Shown one piece after another: positions 49,118 through 62,694 of a stretch of DNA of 64,000 nucleotides. This DNA is from Atopsyche davidsoni (taxonomy: Eukaryota; Arthropoda; Insecta; Trichoptera; Hydrobiosidae): the NCBI GenBank assembly GCA_022113835.1, contig JAILWY010000018.1:19305501-19369500 (forward strand), given 5' to 3'. Made by a program: the position numbers and the translations under genes. Every line of letters begins with the position of its first letter. The stretch's first letter is position 1. The notes below the pieces were generated by a model, which was not told where the DNA came from, ran no database searches, and saw only the letters and a list, made by a program, of their open reading frames with translations.

Positions 49118-49343
49118 GGCATTTGATTCGTGAAGATCCATTATTATAATGATAAAAGTACCTTTGTATTTTGTCTTCACTTAGAGTTAATTAAAATTAT
49201 TTGTATTACTAGTTTCGACCCAATACACTGGGTCATCATCAGATGCATAACTAAACTGAGCAGTTCAGTTATGACTCAAAGTGAAGACAACATACAAAGG
49301 TACTTTTATCATTATAATAATGGATCTTCACGAATCAAATGCC
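49118..49343. mobile_element. foldback family C copy
   Basis: Inverted arms of about 75 bp (GGCATTTGATTCGTGAAG and its inverse) surround a centre with GTTTCGACCC and GGTCATCATCAG on the plus strand. Its relationship to 35100-35321 extends outward on the left to CTTGTTGAGGGACAGG at 49103. Confidence 0.75.
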
Positions 49344-49483
49344 ATTATATAATTATATATTAAAATACAACCTAGCTTCGTGTATTCAAAAAGATACAGG
49401 GATTTATAAGTCCAGTCATCACTTCTGGGGTTTGGGGCAGACTGAGGGAAGGGGCGCGCACCCCGTCCCACCCGCATGCGAGC

Positions 49484-49615
49484 CTATAAAAATATCGAGC
49501 CTCTTCCGCCTGCAGAGGCACCGCACTATCGGCATTGTTGGGTGCAGCCAAAGGGGCATTTATTCTAAAACCACGTGAGACTTGTGCAAGGGGTAGTTTT
49601 TACCTGTGGATCGTG
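49484..49615 (+). promoter_or_regulatory. candidate TATA promoter and non-coding first exon
   Basis: CCTATAAAAATATC follows a GC-rich CCCACCCGCATGCG segment. A consensus donor GATC/GTGAGTAC stands about 120 bp further at 49609. No ORF is shared with another exon. Confidence 0.3.
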
Positions 49616-50310
49616 AGTACAGTCATTTAAAATTATATGCGCGTAAATTCTAGCCGTAACTAGTGTCACAATAATAATCAATACAAGCACAGTGATGTAT
49701 CTTATATCTACTAGTATACATTTCTAATATACTTTGGTTCAATTTTACAATCGAAAAAAACACAAAAGTAAGAATCGTTTTCATTAATAAAATATTACTA
49801 CAACATTTTGGAAAAATGATGCATTTTTTTTTACAAAATATGCATGTATTTTCATTTGCTACAGCAGGTCTACTAAACCATTGAAAATCGACGTTACAAT
49901 CTCGTCATAGCCCAATATTTTATGAGTTGATAGGTGTTCAGAATGTACATGCTGTGAAATCATTAAAATTTAACCATGACGTCACTAAACCATGCTTTAC
50001 GTATGTGTGGTTTAAATAATGAGCCCGCATGGCTCGGAGGCCATTTTACAAAACCTTTGCGCGAGTCTATATTCTTTAATTGGTAAATAAAAAATGTAGT
50101 GAAGTGTGTCTTTTTGATGTATAATATTTGTTGATATCCCGGGTCACGGGTTGTCGACCGCTGCCACAGATGGACGGTCGCATTGTCAGACTAAATTTAT
50201 CGCTTTATCCAATTACGAAGTTCGAATATCTTTTGAGCATCCGTAGATAAGAGATATGCCTTCATAATAGAGTTAATTCTGTAATAAAAATCCATCACAA
50301 CGCTTACGAG

Positions 50311-50348
50311 TTAACAGTTAGTTAGTTAACGGTTAGTTAGTTAACAGT
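50311..50348 (+). repeat. 15-bp tandem repeat
   Basis: TTAACRGTTAGTTAG occurs two and a half times. Confidence 0.8.
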
Positions 50349-52032
50349 GCGCCGCCTCGACAGACATTCTCTGCTATAAATAAACACCCGAGACAGATGA
50401 CTAGACAATGCACTATTTTCGACTTCTGTATATTTTTACATTTTTGTTAAATGATACCATTATGTCTGTCAAAATTATTGAGTTTTAGTTGCTGTAAGTG
50501 CGTAACGTTATTTTATAAAATTGTTATAAAATTCATTTCTAATGTTACATTATTTTTATCTACCTTTTACGCTAATGTTGATTCCATGTTAATTGAAATT
50601 TACTCATTTATATCAAAATTTTATAAACGTATCGAAGCGTAGCGATTACATTATATGATTTGTTACTATAAAAATATGCACTTATTAAATTAATTTATTG
50701 GTGCAAAAGAGCTCTACCCACGTGCACGATTACACGTGCATTGTGCATCCCTTCAGGCTCTCCCCTCGGCTCTCTAGAAAAGCGTCCCAAATGTTGAGTA
50801 AAGGGAGGTTTTTTTTATCACACTACAATACCTTCAAGATGCATAGGTGCCTCGAAAATAAATTCAACATGTGCTTGCGTCAGTACAAAGTGTGCAGAGC
50901 CTACAATTTACACGTGTAAAAGTATGCCTTTGTTTATTTATTCTTCCCGACCTCCAGTATCTTACAAGATGCAAATATTATATAATTTGTAGCACACTGA
51001 TGTTTTTTTCAAAAAAAAAATATTAAATATCTTTTAGTTAGTTTTTTAAGGGCTACATGAAACAGCACCACTGTGCGGCTGCAATTCAAGTATTTAATAT
51101 TAATTACATTTTTTAAATTATGCAATCTGAAATACATGTATTCAACAACATATATTCTAAATCTTTCGCGTTAATTGGGTTAAGTAGAAAGTTTACAGTT
51201 ATGGTTTACAAATTTAATAATATTATAGTGATAAGGGTTATTAATTAATACCTGCAGTCTCCTCGTTCTCGTCTCGTTCGCTTTGCATCTTTCACGTTTA
51301 TGTTCCCTTGCAGTGAATAATAAAAGAATCTTCATAATTCTCCAGCCCGCGCGCCAAAACAGTCGCTCATTTTCAAAACGCACTTTATAGACAGCTGCAA
51401 AAATCTAGTGTCTCTTTTGAACTTTCCCAACAAAAAAAAAATCTTGAGAATAGAGAACTCAGGTAGTAGCACTGTACTCGATACTCGGCCCGACAACAGT
51501 CATCACAGATACAAAAAAAAAATATTCAGATTTTAACAAGCGTTCGAGTCGGTCAGTTTAATCGTGGATTTTCTCAGAATGCGGTATCGGATCGCGGCGA
51601 TGGTCTTCGGGTGGAATCTTTGCGCGAAATCCGAGTATGAATGAATCACGGCCTCGTGGCCTCCTATAAGAGAAGCGCCTCGAAGAGTCTCGCCGCCTTT
51701 TGTGCCGGAAACGCGGCCGAGCTTCCCCGCGCCTTTTCGTCAACTAAACAAACTTGCCTCCAAAATATTTTATCTAGGAATGCGTGTCTACTTGTAACTG
51801 CGCAGCGGCTCCAAACACCGAAGGGCTAGGGGCGCGGACTCTGTTCTTATTGATTTTTTTTAAATAATTTTTTATAATATTATTTAAAAACTGATTTAAT
51901 ACTTACATTACATTTTATATTTGTTTAACACCAACAAAAAAATATTTTAAATATCAAAAACGGTGTTGAATCACAGTAGGAAGTGTTTATTTTAGATTTT
52001 TTGACTATAATCAAAAATCTAAAATACATAAC

Positions 52033-52068
52033 AAGCATTGGAACATTGTTTACAATGTTCCAATGCTT
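52033..52068. repeat. perfect 17-bp hairpin with 2-nt loop
   Basis: AAGCATTGGAACATTGT is followed by TT and then its exact inverse complement. It is isolated from other repeats and too short for a normal microRNA precursor. Confidence 0.9.
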
Positions 52069-52240
52069 CTATAATATAACGTGAAACAGCTATATTATTA
52101 AGAGAAAACAAAATAACATTAGTCTTGGCAACCAAAACATCCATATACTTCATTTTACACACCTTTGCTAACTTACTAAAGTAACCAAGTTTAGGTTTTA
52201 ACCTGGAATTGTTAGAATTCAATATTTTTGACAGATTGGT

Positions 52241-52672
52241 GGAATTCCATTTTAATATTTTAAATAATTAAAAATTCTAGAGTGATTTTTACACATATAA
52301 ATTTTTATTGGTGACCGGTTTCGCCAACCTTTCACGCTGGCGTGAAATAACACGTTTATTAATCCTCAGTTTGATAATGCCAACGTGAAAGGTTAGCGAA
52401 ACCGGTCACCAATAAAAATTTATATGTTATATTTTAATTTATACAAGTATTTTACTTATTTAAAATATTATTATTTGAAATAAAATACTTGAGTGATTTT
52501 TCCATGAGTTATTTTTAATCGGTGACCGGTTTCGCTAACCTTTCATGTTGGCATTATCAAACTGAGGATCAATAAAACTAGTCTGAGGACTAATAAAAAT
52601 AAACTCGTGGAAAAATAATCACCCAAGAATTTTATTTTATTTAATTGTTAAAATCGAATTCCACTAAGTACT
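52241..52672. mobile_element. two adjoining foldback family B copies
   Basis: Two copies stand side by side, at about 52241-52470 and 52479-52672. Each has both ACCGGTTTCGC-type arms. The outer ends carry GGAATTCCATTTTAATATTT and its inverse. Their AATAAAAATTTATA segments differ from the CGAACATGTGG version of the other copies, so they form a subfamily. Confidence 0.75.
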
Positions 52673-52869
52673 CTCAGTCGAAAATACTGAATACTTCATT
52701 AAAAATTTGTGAAGTTATTTGTAAAAATATTCAATGTTGTTTCCAGAGGCTTATTTTAGGCGCGACCAGTTTTATTAGATTTCAGCAAAACAAGCCGCGT
52801 CAATAGATTAATAAACAATCAATATTTTTGACTGAGTAACTTTCTTGATTTTTCCACGTCTTAATTTTT

Positions 52870-52960
52870 ATTGGTGACTAGTTTGATAGTGCCAACGTGA
52901 AAGGTAGGCGAAACCGTGTTTTATTTAAAATATTTTTTTAATAAGGATACATTAATGGAA
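52870..52960. mobile_element. foldback family B fragment
   Basis: A single arm with GATAGTGCCAACGTGAAAGG and GGCGAAACCG, then AATGGAATTC at the end. Confidence 0.6.
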
Positions 52961-53575
52961 TTCTATCAAGTACATTCTTTTAAAAATTATTGAATGGCAA
53001 ATATCATGTTGATAACTAAAACTTTTTATGTAGATCTATTATACTATAGTATTTTTATCTTATTTTGCAAAACTAGCTTTTTATTTGTTATATATCAAGT
53101 GTCTAAAATATTATGTTCTCTTCAAAGGCAACAAAAAAACCTACCAGCACTAAATCAATAACCTGGATTTCGTTTTTAATTTAAAAAAGACTTATATTTT
53201 AGTACTTCAAGAAGATTATTACAGCGATAAATTAAAGGTATCTTTTGTTTGTAATTTTTTTAAAGAATAGACCGCTGTAAGAAGCACAGGGATATAAGAT
53301 TAGGAGGTTATCGCACTGACCTGTGGTGACAAAGCGTAAATAGTATATTATTCATAAAATTTTGCGTAAACATTCTGTGGGTCTGATCTAATATGACATT
53401 ATCATTAATTGATACTGTTATCATAAATATTCGCACAATTCTATTTATTACTGAATTCGTCAATTTCAATAACAGGAAGTGAAGCTTAATGTACTTTTGA
53501 GCTTAATCTATTTTCCAAAGAAAAATCATTCATCTACTATAGCAATAGATGCCAGTTATACCTCGAACAATTGTT

Positions 53576-53620
53576 TACTGTTTGATAATGCCAACGTGAA
53601 AGGTTGGAGAAACCGGACTC
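53576..53620. mobile_element. foldback family B short fragment
   Basis: CTGTTTGATAATGCCAACGT followed by GAAAGGTTGGAGAAACCGG. It keeps only the hairpin core. Confidence 0.6.
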
Positions 53621-53794
53621 TATAGCAGTAATTTTATTTTAAAGACAAAGAAATAAAATCAAAGTAAAAACAAAACGTTTAATGAACTATGGAGAAAAAA
53701 TCAATACCAATTCACAGATTAAAGATGATGAATAACATATGAAAATATAAGCCAGAATACATTTCAAGATTTCATACTTTTCACTAAATCATTC

Positions 53795-54182
53795 TAATAT
53801 TTTTGAGTAAAATACTTGAGTGATTTTCCACATGTTCGTTTTCATTTTTGACCGGTTTCGCCACGTTGGCCTAACACAGGATAACTGCTGCTACACCCCA
53901 AAGCCACTACTTTAGATAATTACCCCATTAATATAAAAACATTCGTTCACAAAATTTCCAATTATATAGAATCCTCCACTTGTCAGGTACATTAAAATCA
54001 CATTAGCCCTTACCACCTGACAATCACTATCTCTCTTTCCAACAACCTCTCTCTCTAACAATTGTTAACCTAATTGCTTATTATTATATAAAATCTCACT
54101 GTGTTTTATAATGCCAACGTAAAGGTTGGCGAAACCGGTCACAAATAAAAACGAACATGTGGAAAAATTAAAATGGAATTCC
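53795..54182. mobile_element. foldback family B, full-length copy
   Basis: It matches 34244-34646 over its whole length but is inverted, including the unique interior (the segment with ACCTGACAATCAC and CCAAAGCCACTACTTTAG). The left arm lost part of the CAACCTTTCACGTTGG hairpin. AATGGAATTCCACC follows at the right end. Confidence 0.8.
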
Positions 54183-54244
54183 ACCAAATACTCTTTGTCA
54201 AAAATATTGAATTTCTTAAATCATTATAAATCAGTGTTTTTGGT

Positions 54245-54425
54245 GACACCTCAAAAACGGGCCCGCGTGAAAAGAAAGCGCCCGCGCCCCACGGGTTGGG
54301 ATCCCCCGGGGTCCCTGCCCCCTCCAGGCCGGGCATGGCCGCGGTGCAGCCCAGGCCGAGTGCAGCACCTCGGGAAGTGGAACAGCCGACCAGCCCGGCC
54401 GAGCTGCCGGCTTACAAATAATTCA
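54245..54425. promoter_or_regulatory. short GC island
   Basis: It begins right after the foldback copy and includes GATCCCCCGGGG and GGCCGGGCATGGCC. It has short open frames only. Confidence 0.3.
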
Positions 54426-54479
54426 ATCCAATAGATGCGCCTGTACGCGCCGCATTCTTGCCATGCATACGCACTAGAG

Positions 54480-54640
54480 GTGGGCGCACACCGCTGATAA
54501 ATCGGTTGCTTGTTTTGACCGATTAAATCGAGTATATTCATGCTACTTACATGCAACTGACGACCGAATAGTGACTTTACTTTTGCGGATAAAATATATA
54601 AATACAACCATAATAATAGGACGCCATTTGCTAATTACTT
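54480..54640. mobile_element. MITE family D copy (degenerate left end)
   Basis: It contains GCAACTGACGACCGAATAG, then AATAGGACGCCATTTGCTAA and the end GTGTGTAGGCAGCT. Confidence 0.55.
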
Positions 54641-54654
54641 TGTGTGTAGGCAGC

Positions 54655-54825
54655 TCCAAACTAAACAGCGCCATTACGCTCATAAAACACGCGACGACAT
54701 AACTTGCAATTAGCCAATAGCGTCCCTTCGTTTTGTGTGCTTTTTTATATATATATATAATAACGCAAAAGAGAACGCTATTGGCTATCAGTTGTGAGGC
54801 AACATGTGTAGAAGGCTTTACTATT
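54655..54825. mobile_element. MITE family D copy, tandem to the previous
   Basis: It contains AGCCAATAGCGTCCC facing AACGCTATTGGCTATCAG and AACATGTGTAGAAGGC at the end, separated by a short TA microsatellite. Confidence 0.55.
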
Positions 54826-54999
54826 TATTAGCTAAAATCTATACTCCCTCCTTAGATCAAAAAAACTTACATAGAAAAACAGAAAACTATTGGAGTATAC
54901 ACTCAAAACTGCATAGCAACAAAATATCGAAAAGCTCCATTCGATTATATAATATTTTTCTGTAATTCCTTTGAATTGATTCTAGAATTTAAGGCATTC

Positions 55000-57900
55000 G
55001 GATATGCCCAGCACTAGCGTGGACTCCACCTCATGGCCACGATCAATCTGCGTTTCAATTTAATTCTATTTTATTCGTTTTCAATAAAACGTGTGGCCAA
55101 CTATTAAACAGTAAAAATTGACTTCACGCAATTTTGCGTTTCCGTGAGTCATCGAATTTATTAGAATAGGCTTGATAAAAAGGTTATAGTGTATCTGTCG
55201 AGAGAAACCAAAATGGCCGTTGAACCCACTCTGTTGACGCCACGCAGAAGTCTTGAAACGGAAATAGATGGAATTGTTAAATAATATAATCCGAATCAGG
55301 TTTTATGATGTACCATCGTGAACGAGTCAATATTTTTTTGTGTCTATAAATCGTGAAGACTTAATACATTTTTACTTAGTAAAAGTAAATAATATTACTT
55401 TCCATATTTCATTTGCAACAAAATATATATATATTTTTTAATTTAAGACACCATTTTCGTCTTTTACAACAAGAATTTGTGAAAACGTTTTTTTATGGTT
55501 GCTTTACTTCGCCGAGTATGTCACCATTAGGGCCAAAAGCTAAAGAATGCCAGTAACTCGAAGGTTCCTCGCACACACCTGCCACCTGCCGCTATCGACA
55601 TCAATTCAAATTAAATTATTTACCTTATCTGAGAATCTGTCTCTTCCCTGCATTCTAATGGCGCGGCTACACCCGACAGAGCTATCAGCAAGACACATAG
55701 AAAAATTAACCGTATACTACTAGCATGGAATACAGTGCTTTCAATTTCTACGTATACCATTATTTTCCCTGTCTGTCCCAACCACCGAGTTTACGCATTT
55801 CCTATGATGATAAGTTTCCAATAAGCATTTGTATGTTGAACAGTTCAATCTTTACAGTGGCTTTGAAATTTCCTCAAAGATCTATGAATGAAAAGGCAAC
55901 GCGACTAAAGAAATAGTATTGATTAAATATTGTTGTACTTGATGGTAACCGGCGATGACAGAAGCTCTGTCAGGTAAAAGCTAAACTCTAGAAAGCAAAC
56001 ACTTCAAAACATCCAATACTCCCCGCAGAACGCAGCGGGAAAGTCAATTTATTTTTAATTAGTGTCGACTCTTGAATTAATTATAATGTAAGGCGCATGC
56101 ATTATTAACGAGTAGAAGGGCCGGAGAGCGACATGAGAAGTTTCCATATCTGCAGCACCAGCTGTCCGAGCCTTCCTCTCACCGGAAGCTTGCTTGTATT
56201 TTCCTCGAGCAACTTCCGCTCCCTTCACTGCATCGACACCTTTATATTTATATACATTTTCCTACATTTATTTTAATCCCGTTGTGAAACATCGTATGTA
56301 AAATCTTTTCCTGCATAAATTTTGATATATCTGAATTATCCAACAATTCAAAAATATGATAGCCTTTATTCGTTTGAACCATTTCCGATATTTAATCGTT
56401 TATTTCCGATCTTGTGATTTTTACAACATTGTTATCATCCTCGGTGGTACCAAAATTAATAATAAAATATAAATATACACTTTCACGTATGTTTTATTTT
56501 AGAAACTCGCTGCTCAACAGCTTTCTTTTGATATTAAACATGCATGGAAATATTATATTTTCACAACCTTTATCCCTAATAACTAAAGATTTAGCTTTTA
56601 ATTATATACTTCTGCAAGTTACTTTATAAAAATTAGTGTTATTTTAAAGCAAGTTACTATGGCATTCTTCATTAGTTAATAGATACCACTATAGCAGATG
56701 ATGACGAGTTATCGTCTACTTGCGTGTAAGGTGTAGACGTAAGTCTGTATGAGTGTCAGTGAACATAGCTAAGTTCATAGTTATTTATACAGTAGTATCT
56801 GATATCTAGCGAAGATAAGGTCAATTTGATATAGCTAACAAAATAATACTACCCATTCATATTTTAGTGGCTCCTTGTGTGTGCATTGCATAACTGAACT
56901 CATGTTTGGAAACGATTCTTTAAAAAAATACAAAACCACGAAACTACGTGTGCACGTGGTTGTCAAATCGATACGTTAACAAATACTTAAGTCAGTAAAT
57001 AAATTATGACTTAAGATTCGGTCAGGTATTAAAACTATTATTTTAGAGCTATATTTAAGCAACATGCAGTGATGTATAATTCACTGATGGCAGTTATATT
57101 CAAGTCATCCACTTACATATGACTTAATAAAAAAAAAACAATATTTTGTATATCGACAGTAAAGCTGATTTTCTGATCAACCACTGGTTTTAATTTCTTT
57201 TTTAGGAGGAATCAAAAATGGGAAGTTTTATGTGATTATTATTATAAATTCATTACTTTTGTATGCATTTGTGCACTTTCGGACGTAATATAAGAATCGT
57301 GGACCAGTCTTAGTTGATTCTGTATTTTAACCGAAAGTTTAAAGCGAAAGCTATTTATTAAATTATACAAATTTTGTTATAATACAAAATATTACAAAGG
57401 AGCGAATTAAAATCTGTTTGGGGTTTCCGGTTTGTAAATCAGATGCAAATAAAACCCAACATCCATGGCACAATAAGCCTATTGGAATAGTTCCAAGTCA
57501 GAATATCGTTGGGCGCAACTAGATTCCAATTAGTTTGCTTATTTCCGCGTATAATGAAATTATTACAATTCGAAAATAACAACAGCCAATAGGACAGGCA
57601 TCTCCTATTGTAGATGAACGTATGAATTATTTATCTTGTGAGTTTTGATTCTTCTATGCGTATATTTTCTGTGAGAAAGTCAGCAGATGTTTATTTCGTT
57701 GTGGGTTATAATTATTTCCCTACTAAGATCCGAGACTTAGCATTCTCTTTTTCATACAAATAAAACTAACTTTATAACCGCTTTATTGTCAATGTAGAGA
57801 AAATAACGGAAAAAATTATGTGTGTACCATTCAAAAATCAATTATTACTAAAACTACCTGCGACACAACTGACTTATTATTTTTTAAAGTTTGGTCGGAA

Positions 57901-60900
57901 TCACTTAAATTGGTAAAATGGCAGCGTGTGTAAGAAGCTACCAATAAATTAGACATGTAAATTGTGTTAATATTAAATTTAATCAAAAAATAATTATAAA
58001 GTAACATTTTTCGGAATTACCTAAAATAAGATCAAAAAATGAAAGTCATACAGACGCTTTGTTAAATTGGATGGTAAACAAACTCGCCTTTTGAATACAT
58101 AATCAAAATTTTAAATAGACGCTGAATGTTTATAAAAATGGAGTAATCTTAAACAAATTTCCAGCCAATTTAGTGTACATAGAAGTTGTCTCTAAATTAT
58201 AAAATGCACACAACAAATGTAAATTTCGATGTACGCAGGCACATACAAAATAAATCTATAAAATCAAAATAAAGCTTTCCTATTCAAACAGAGATGTCAG
58301 TAATACTACAAATTGGGGTGAGTCTCTCGGGACTTCAGCTATTGCAAACAAATAGCAAAGCAACAATATGGAGAGTCTTAGTACTTAAAAAAAATCCATA
58401 ATATCTAATAATGAATATGGTCTAAAAAATAATTTAGTATACAAACTAATTTGATTCATAATTTTGTTTAAAAAATTACATTTGATTTTAATTATAATAT
58501 GTCCGTCGATAAAACAGGCAGCTGCATATTACTTTCGGAACTTTTAACTATTAAATTCATCGAGAGATGTCAGTAGACGCATAAATAACAAGCGACATCC
58601 AATGTATTGATATTTGAAATAGAACCATACCTAAAATATTAATTTAAAAAAAGATTAACTGATATTAACAAGGGAAACTTTATGGGAGTTATTATTTATA
58701 CAAGTCGCAGGGCTTGGTGAAGATTTTCATTATTTGTTGGTCCGCAGGCAGCGTTATAAAAAGGAGAAACTCCCGTCATGTCATAACTTTCTCCCTCCAC
58801 AAACACACACATGCGCACAAACACACATACACATCCCCACCAACAATCCATATATATATACAATCCTCCAAAACTCACACACGCACTTACAAAATCCGCA
58901 CTCGTAATTCACACGTGAAATTCCAAGGGTTGTCCATTAGTTCTATCCATTATACTAAAATTTTATAATTGATTAAAATATAATGTGTAACATTTATATT
59001 CATAGAAAACTAACTTTGAAGGTTCGTTTCTATTTTATTTACAAAATGTTAAAAAAAAAAATTTAAGCTTAAATCGCAGTTTTTATAAGCTGTTGTACTA
59101 TTAAATTTTACTTTATGATGCTATGTAAAATTATCATGATGCACATAATAGCATGTCACTTGAATAAAGCAGTCTTTAAAAAAGTAAATTAGGTATTGTT
59201 TATAAATATTTTTAATACCTTCTGACAAAACACCCAAAAAACCAAAATTTTATTTATTATACTCAAAAACTTTGATCCGCGATTCAAACAAAACATTTAA
59301 TTTTGAAAAGCATTACTTGTTGATTTTACTCAATTTTTTATTATAATTTTTCTACATTTAGTTAAATTAATTAAGCTAGTGAAATGTTAAACTATTTACT
59401 AAGAAAATGTTATTTTTCTAATTCAGAATCAATCTAATAAAGCATATATTCACCAAAACTCGACACACGAAAGACCTGGTTTCAAAATGTCAACAATTAA
59501 TAATATATTAATGAAATAAAAAAATGTTTTTTTTTTCAGTAAGCAGCACCCTTTAAAATGTCGTAGTCGCTATAAACAAGTCAGTATCGATCATCCCCCT
59601 CCAGTGTGCCTACCCCACCCCGGCTTAACAGTCCAGGGGAGGTTTACTCTAAATAAAAACCTCCACACAACACAGCCTCACAGGCGATCTCACTTGCAGG
59701 GACTTTCAAACGGTTATTGTTTAGTAAAATTTAAAAAAAAAATTAAATAATTTATATTCAAAATAATTGTTAGTCAAATTATGCTATCTCGAGACTATTT
59801 AAAATTAATCAATCATTTTAAAAAAATTTTTTAACAAAACGATCGCTTATACTTTTGTTAAATAATTTTGGAGTTCATTAATTTCATTTCATTAACACAT
59901 TTCTATTTTGATTTTTGCAATACGATGCATGAAAATATTGGTATTTTTTTATAGTTAAATCCATGTTGTGTTCAATATTATTTTGATATATGCAATCCAT
60001 AGATATTGGGATAAAAAAAAAAATAAGCTGAACTTGTACATATTTAGCTCAAAAATTTGAATATATTTTTTTATAAATAAACTAAACGAATACAAGTAAG
60101 CTCTATCACACATATGTGGAAACTTAAACTTGAAATTTTTTATTTAATATTTTATAATATATATAATATTTTTTTATGTAATAATTATCAATAGTAATTT
60201 CGTTTTTTTTTATTTTTTTTTAATAATTAAATTAAAAATAATTTGATTGTATACGATGATTCAGGGCCACAATTTCAGTCCCCCTCTCCAGCCCCGCACT
60301 GGGCATGTATTATATACAGCCTCCATCCGCCCCCGCCCTGCCCGCTCTCCCCTCGCGAATAAAAGTGTTTCCAATGGAGGGGAGGGCGCGGGGGCAGGTT
60401 TTTATTAAATTTCTCCCCTGCCAGTGTGTGTGTGTACGATATTTATTTGCGAGGTTTCGTTTCAGCTTTCTCTGCTTGCTACAACCGAGAGTTAATGCGT
60501 TATTTTGTGATAAATACGTTTAGCATTTGTACGATCTTAAGTCGTTAAACATAAGTAAGATTAATGAAATCTCAGTTTCTACATCATTTAAAAGGTTTGA
60601 TAGATAGTACATGTCCAATGCAAAGCTTTTTATTTTATATAATAACAAATTTGAACAGTTATTAAACAATGAACGAAAAGTGACGACACTTAATTTAATT
60701 ATACTTCATACCTAGTTAAGAAAACAACGTAAGCCAAAAACTTTTTTATATCATTATAAATGTAACAATAATTTTGTATGAAACGAATTTTTTTTTTGAA
60801 TAAATATTTTTTATCTTTTCATATAAGCAAAATGAATTGCCGAAAATATGCAAATAACGTGTTTGTTTTGTTATTAAAAGTCAGTGCAAAAATGTTTAAA

Positions 60901-62150
60901 ATAAAACAAAAACATGTGATTGATATTAAGAAATGATTTCTATTAAAAGAACTAAAAAAAAACTCCACGCAATGTTAAAACCAACATGGCGGAACTACAC
61001 AACTGTAAGCTATCGGGGGGGGCTAGATAATAAATCCTCGGACATTATAAGTTTTCCTTCAAAATCTCCGAGACCTTCTACGCATGTCGAATAATTATTG
61101 GCCATCCCCTCGCTTGAAATAATATTTGGCGGAAACTCGCTCATCACACACACACACACACACATGTGTAGCACGCACACACACACACACGCAGCCGGAG
61201 CACTTACATATTCGCACTTCCGGGGCGCGGCTCCTCGGGCGCCCTCTGAGACGAGACATCCCCAGAATTCCGTCTCACGTGGCTTATTTTTTGTCAACCT
61301 ATGTGTTAAGAAAAAAAATATTCCAAAAACCTATCTAAAATACATTTGACATTTAGTAAATTTATTAAATCTAAATAAGTTCTGTATCGTCGACAGACCG
61401 GTTCAACACTTTATACTTGCATCTTGAAAAACTGGCTCATTCATTGTAAGACTTCGTTTTTGATTTAATCGATTACTTTTTTTTCTGACCTGAGATAAAA
61501 TTTCAGCAAATAAAGTTTCACACAGACTTAACCGGTCTATTGTTCGCCAAGAAAACACAAGCCTGATAACTTTTACAATCCATTGAAAAGACAAACTGAT
61601 GGGATGAATCTCAATTCGCTCTTTACGCTTTAAGGCCAGGGTAGTCTTTTACAAGCACACAGCATGCTTGAAAATATATTTTGATAAATTTATTTCTTCG
61701 GTTGGTACAACAACACAACAAATAGCAATTCAATTACTTTATTTTTTACCGTTTAGTGAAAAATCTATTTGTATGATTTAAACTTCTCAGTGAGATAATG
61801 TAAGTAGTCACCTAATGTAAAAAATCGTAAATTGCGCTTGCGAAGTCGCACCCCGGGCTCTCACACACATGCGGGTATATGTGCACCACCCCTCCCTTAC
61901 TCTGCTTCTACCCCCACCCACCCTTCACCAGGCTGCAGAGGGAAGCACAAAGGGACAGGGTTGCAAAACAAGGCCATGTTGATTCAAAGTTTCACCTGAA
62001 TTCTATTAATAACTGAAAAATATTCTGATCAAAGAGACAATATAAATATACATCACACTTAAATGATTTCGTAGTTGTTAAGAATATTTTTTTTATAAAA
62101 AAAAAAACTACTTAAACATTATCTTCATATATTATGTGATATATTGAAAG
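55000..62150. other. AT-rich DNA without supported gene
   Basis: It includes a C-rich patch (60280-60420) with an inverse G-rich partner, CA-rich stretches, and pyrimidine-rich blocks at 59590-59640 and 61850-61930. Nothing codes convincingly. Confidence 0.5.
61145..61192. repeat. CA microsatellite, two blocks
   Basis: Two CA runs are separated by TGTGTAGCACG. A looser CA-rich stretch lies at 58800-58895. Confidence 0.85.
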
Positions 62151-62151
62151 T

Positions 62152-62592
62152 ACACACTAAAGGCGGGGCGGGTACTAGTACCCGTTTCATCGACTTCTGT
62201 CTGAAGGCGGGGCGCATATTAATACGTTTTTGAATGTGTTTACTCTAAAAGCGGCAGAAAGTCATTTTTTTCTTTAGTTTTACAGCTAGAAATCTTTGTG
62301 TAGGACTCGTCAACGTTACTTCTACCAATACTGTCCAGTGATTCTGAACAAAGTGACAGTGGTCAGAGAATGATAATCCTCCAATTATTAAAATATTTTT
62401 AGGACAAAGTGGTGTTGTTGTGATGCCAAGTAATCCGCAAAGTGTGTATGAAGCGGTTCAACTTTTTATAGGAAATGATTTATTTGACTACATGCAAATC
62501 AAAGAGTGTATAGACTAGATTTCACACGCGCAATTTTACGCGAATTTTGCCCGCTACGACGACAAATTGATACCCGCTTAAAGTGTGTTAAG
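62152..62592 (+). pseudogene. possible piggyBac-like transposon remnant
   Basis: The left end has ACACACTAAAGGCGGG and the right end, inverted, TTAACACACTTTAAGCGGG. Inside, the plus strand at about 62402-62518 reads GQSGVVVMPSNPQSVYEAVQ and then LFIGNDLFDYMQIKEC before a stop. The pattern of proline, then (E)xxxLF, then LFDYM resembles the start of the piggyBac transposase fold. The assignment is weak and the copy is truncated. Confidence 0.35.
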
Positions 62593-62694
62593 GTAATCTG
62601 CAAATGCGATTAGAAGATGCTAAAAACTAAAGCAGATGAGTCAGCTTTTCTACGGTAGTATCAACAAAAAAAAAAAAAAAAAAGAAACAACTAG

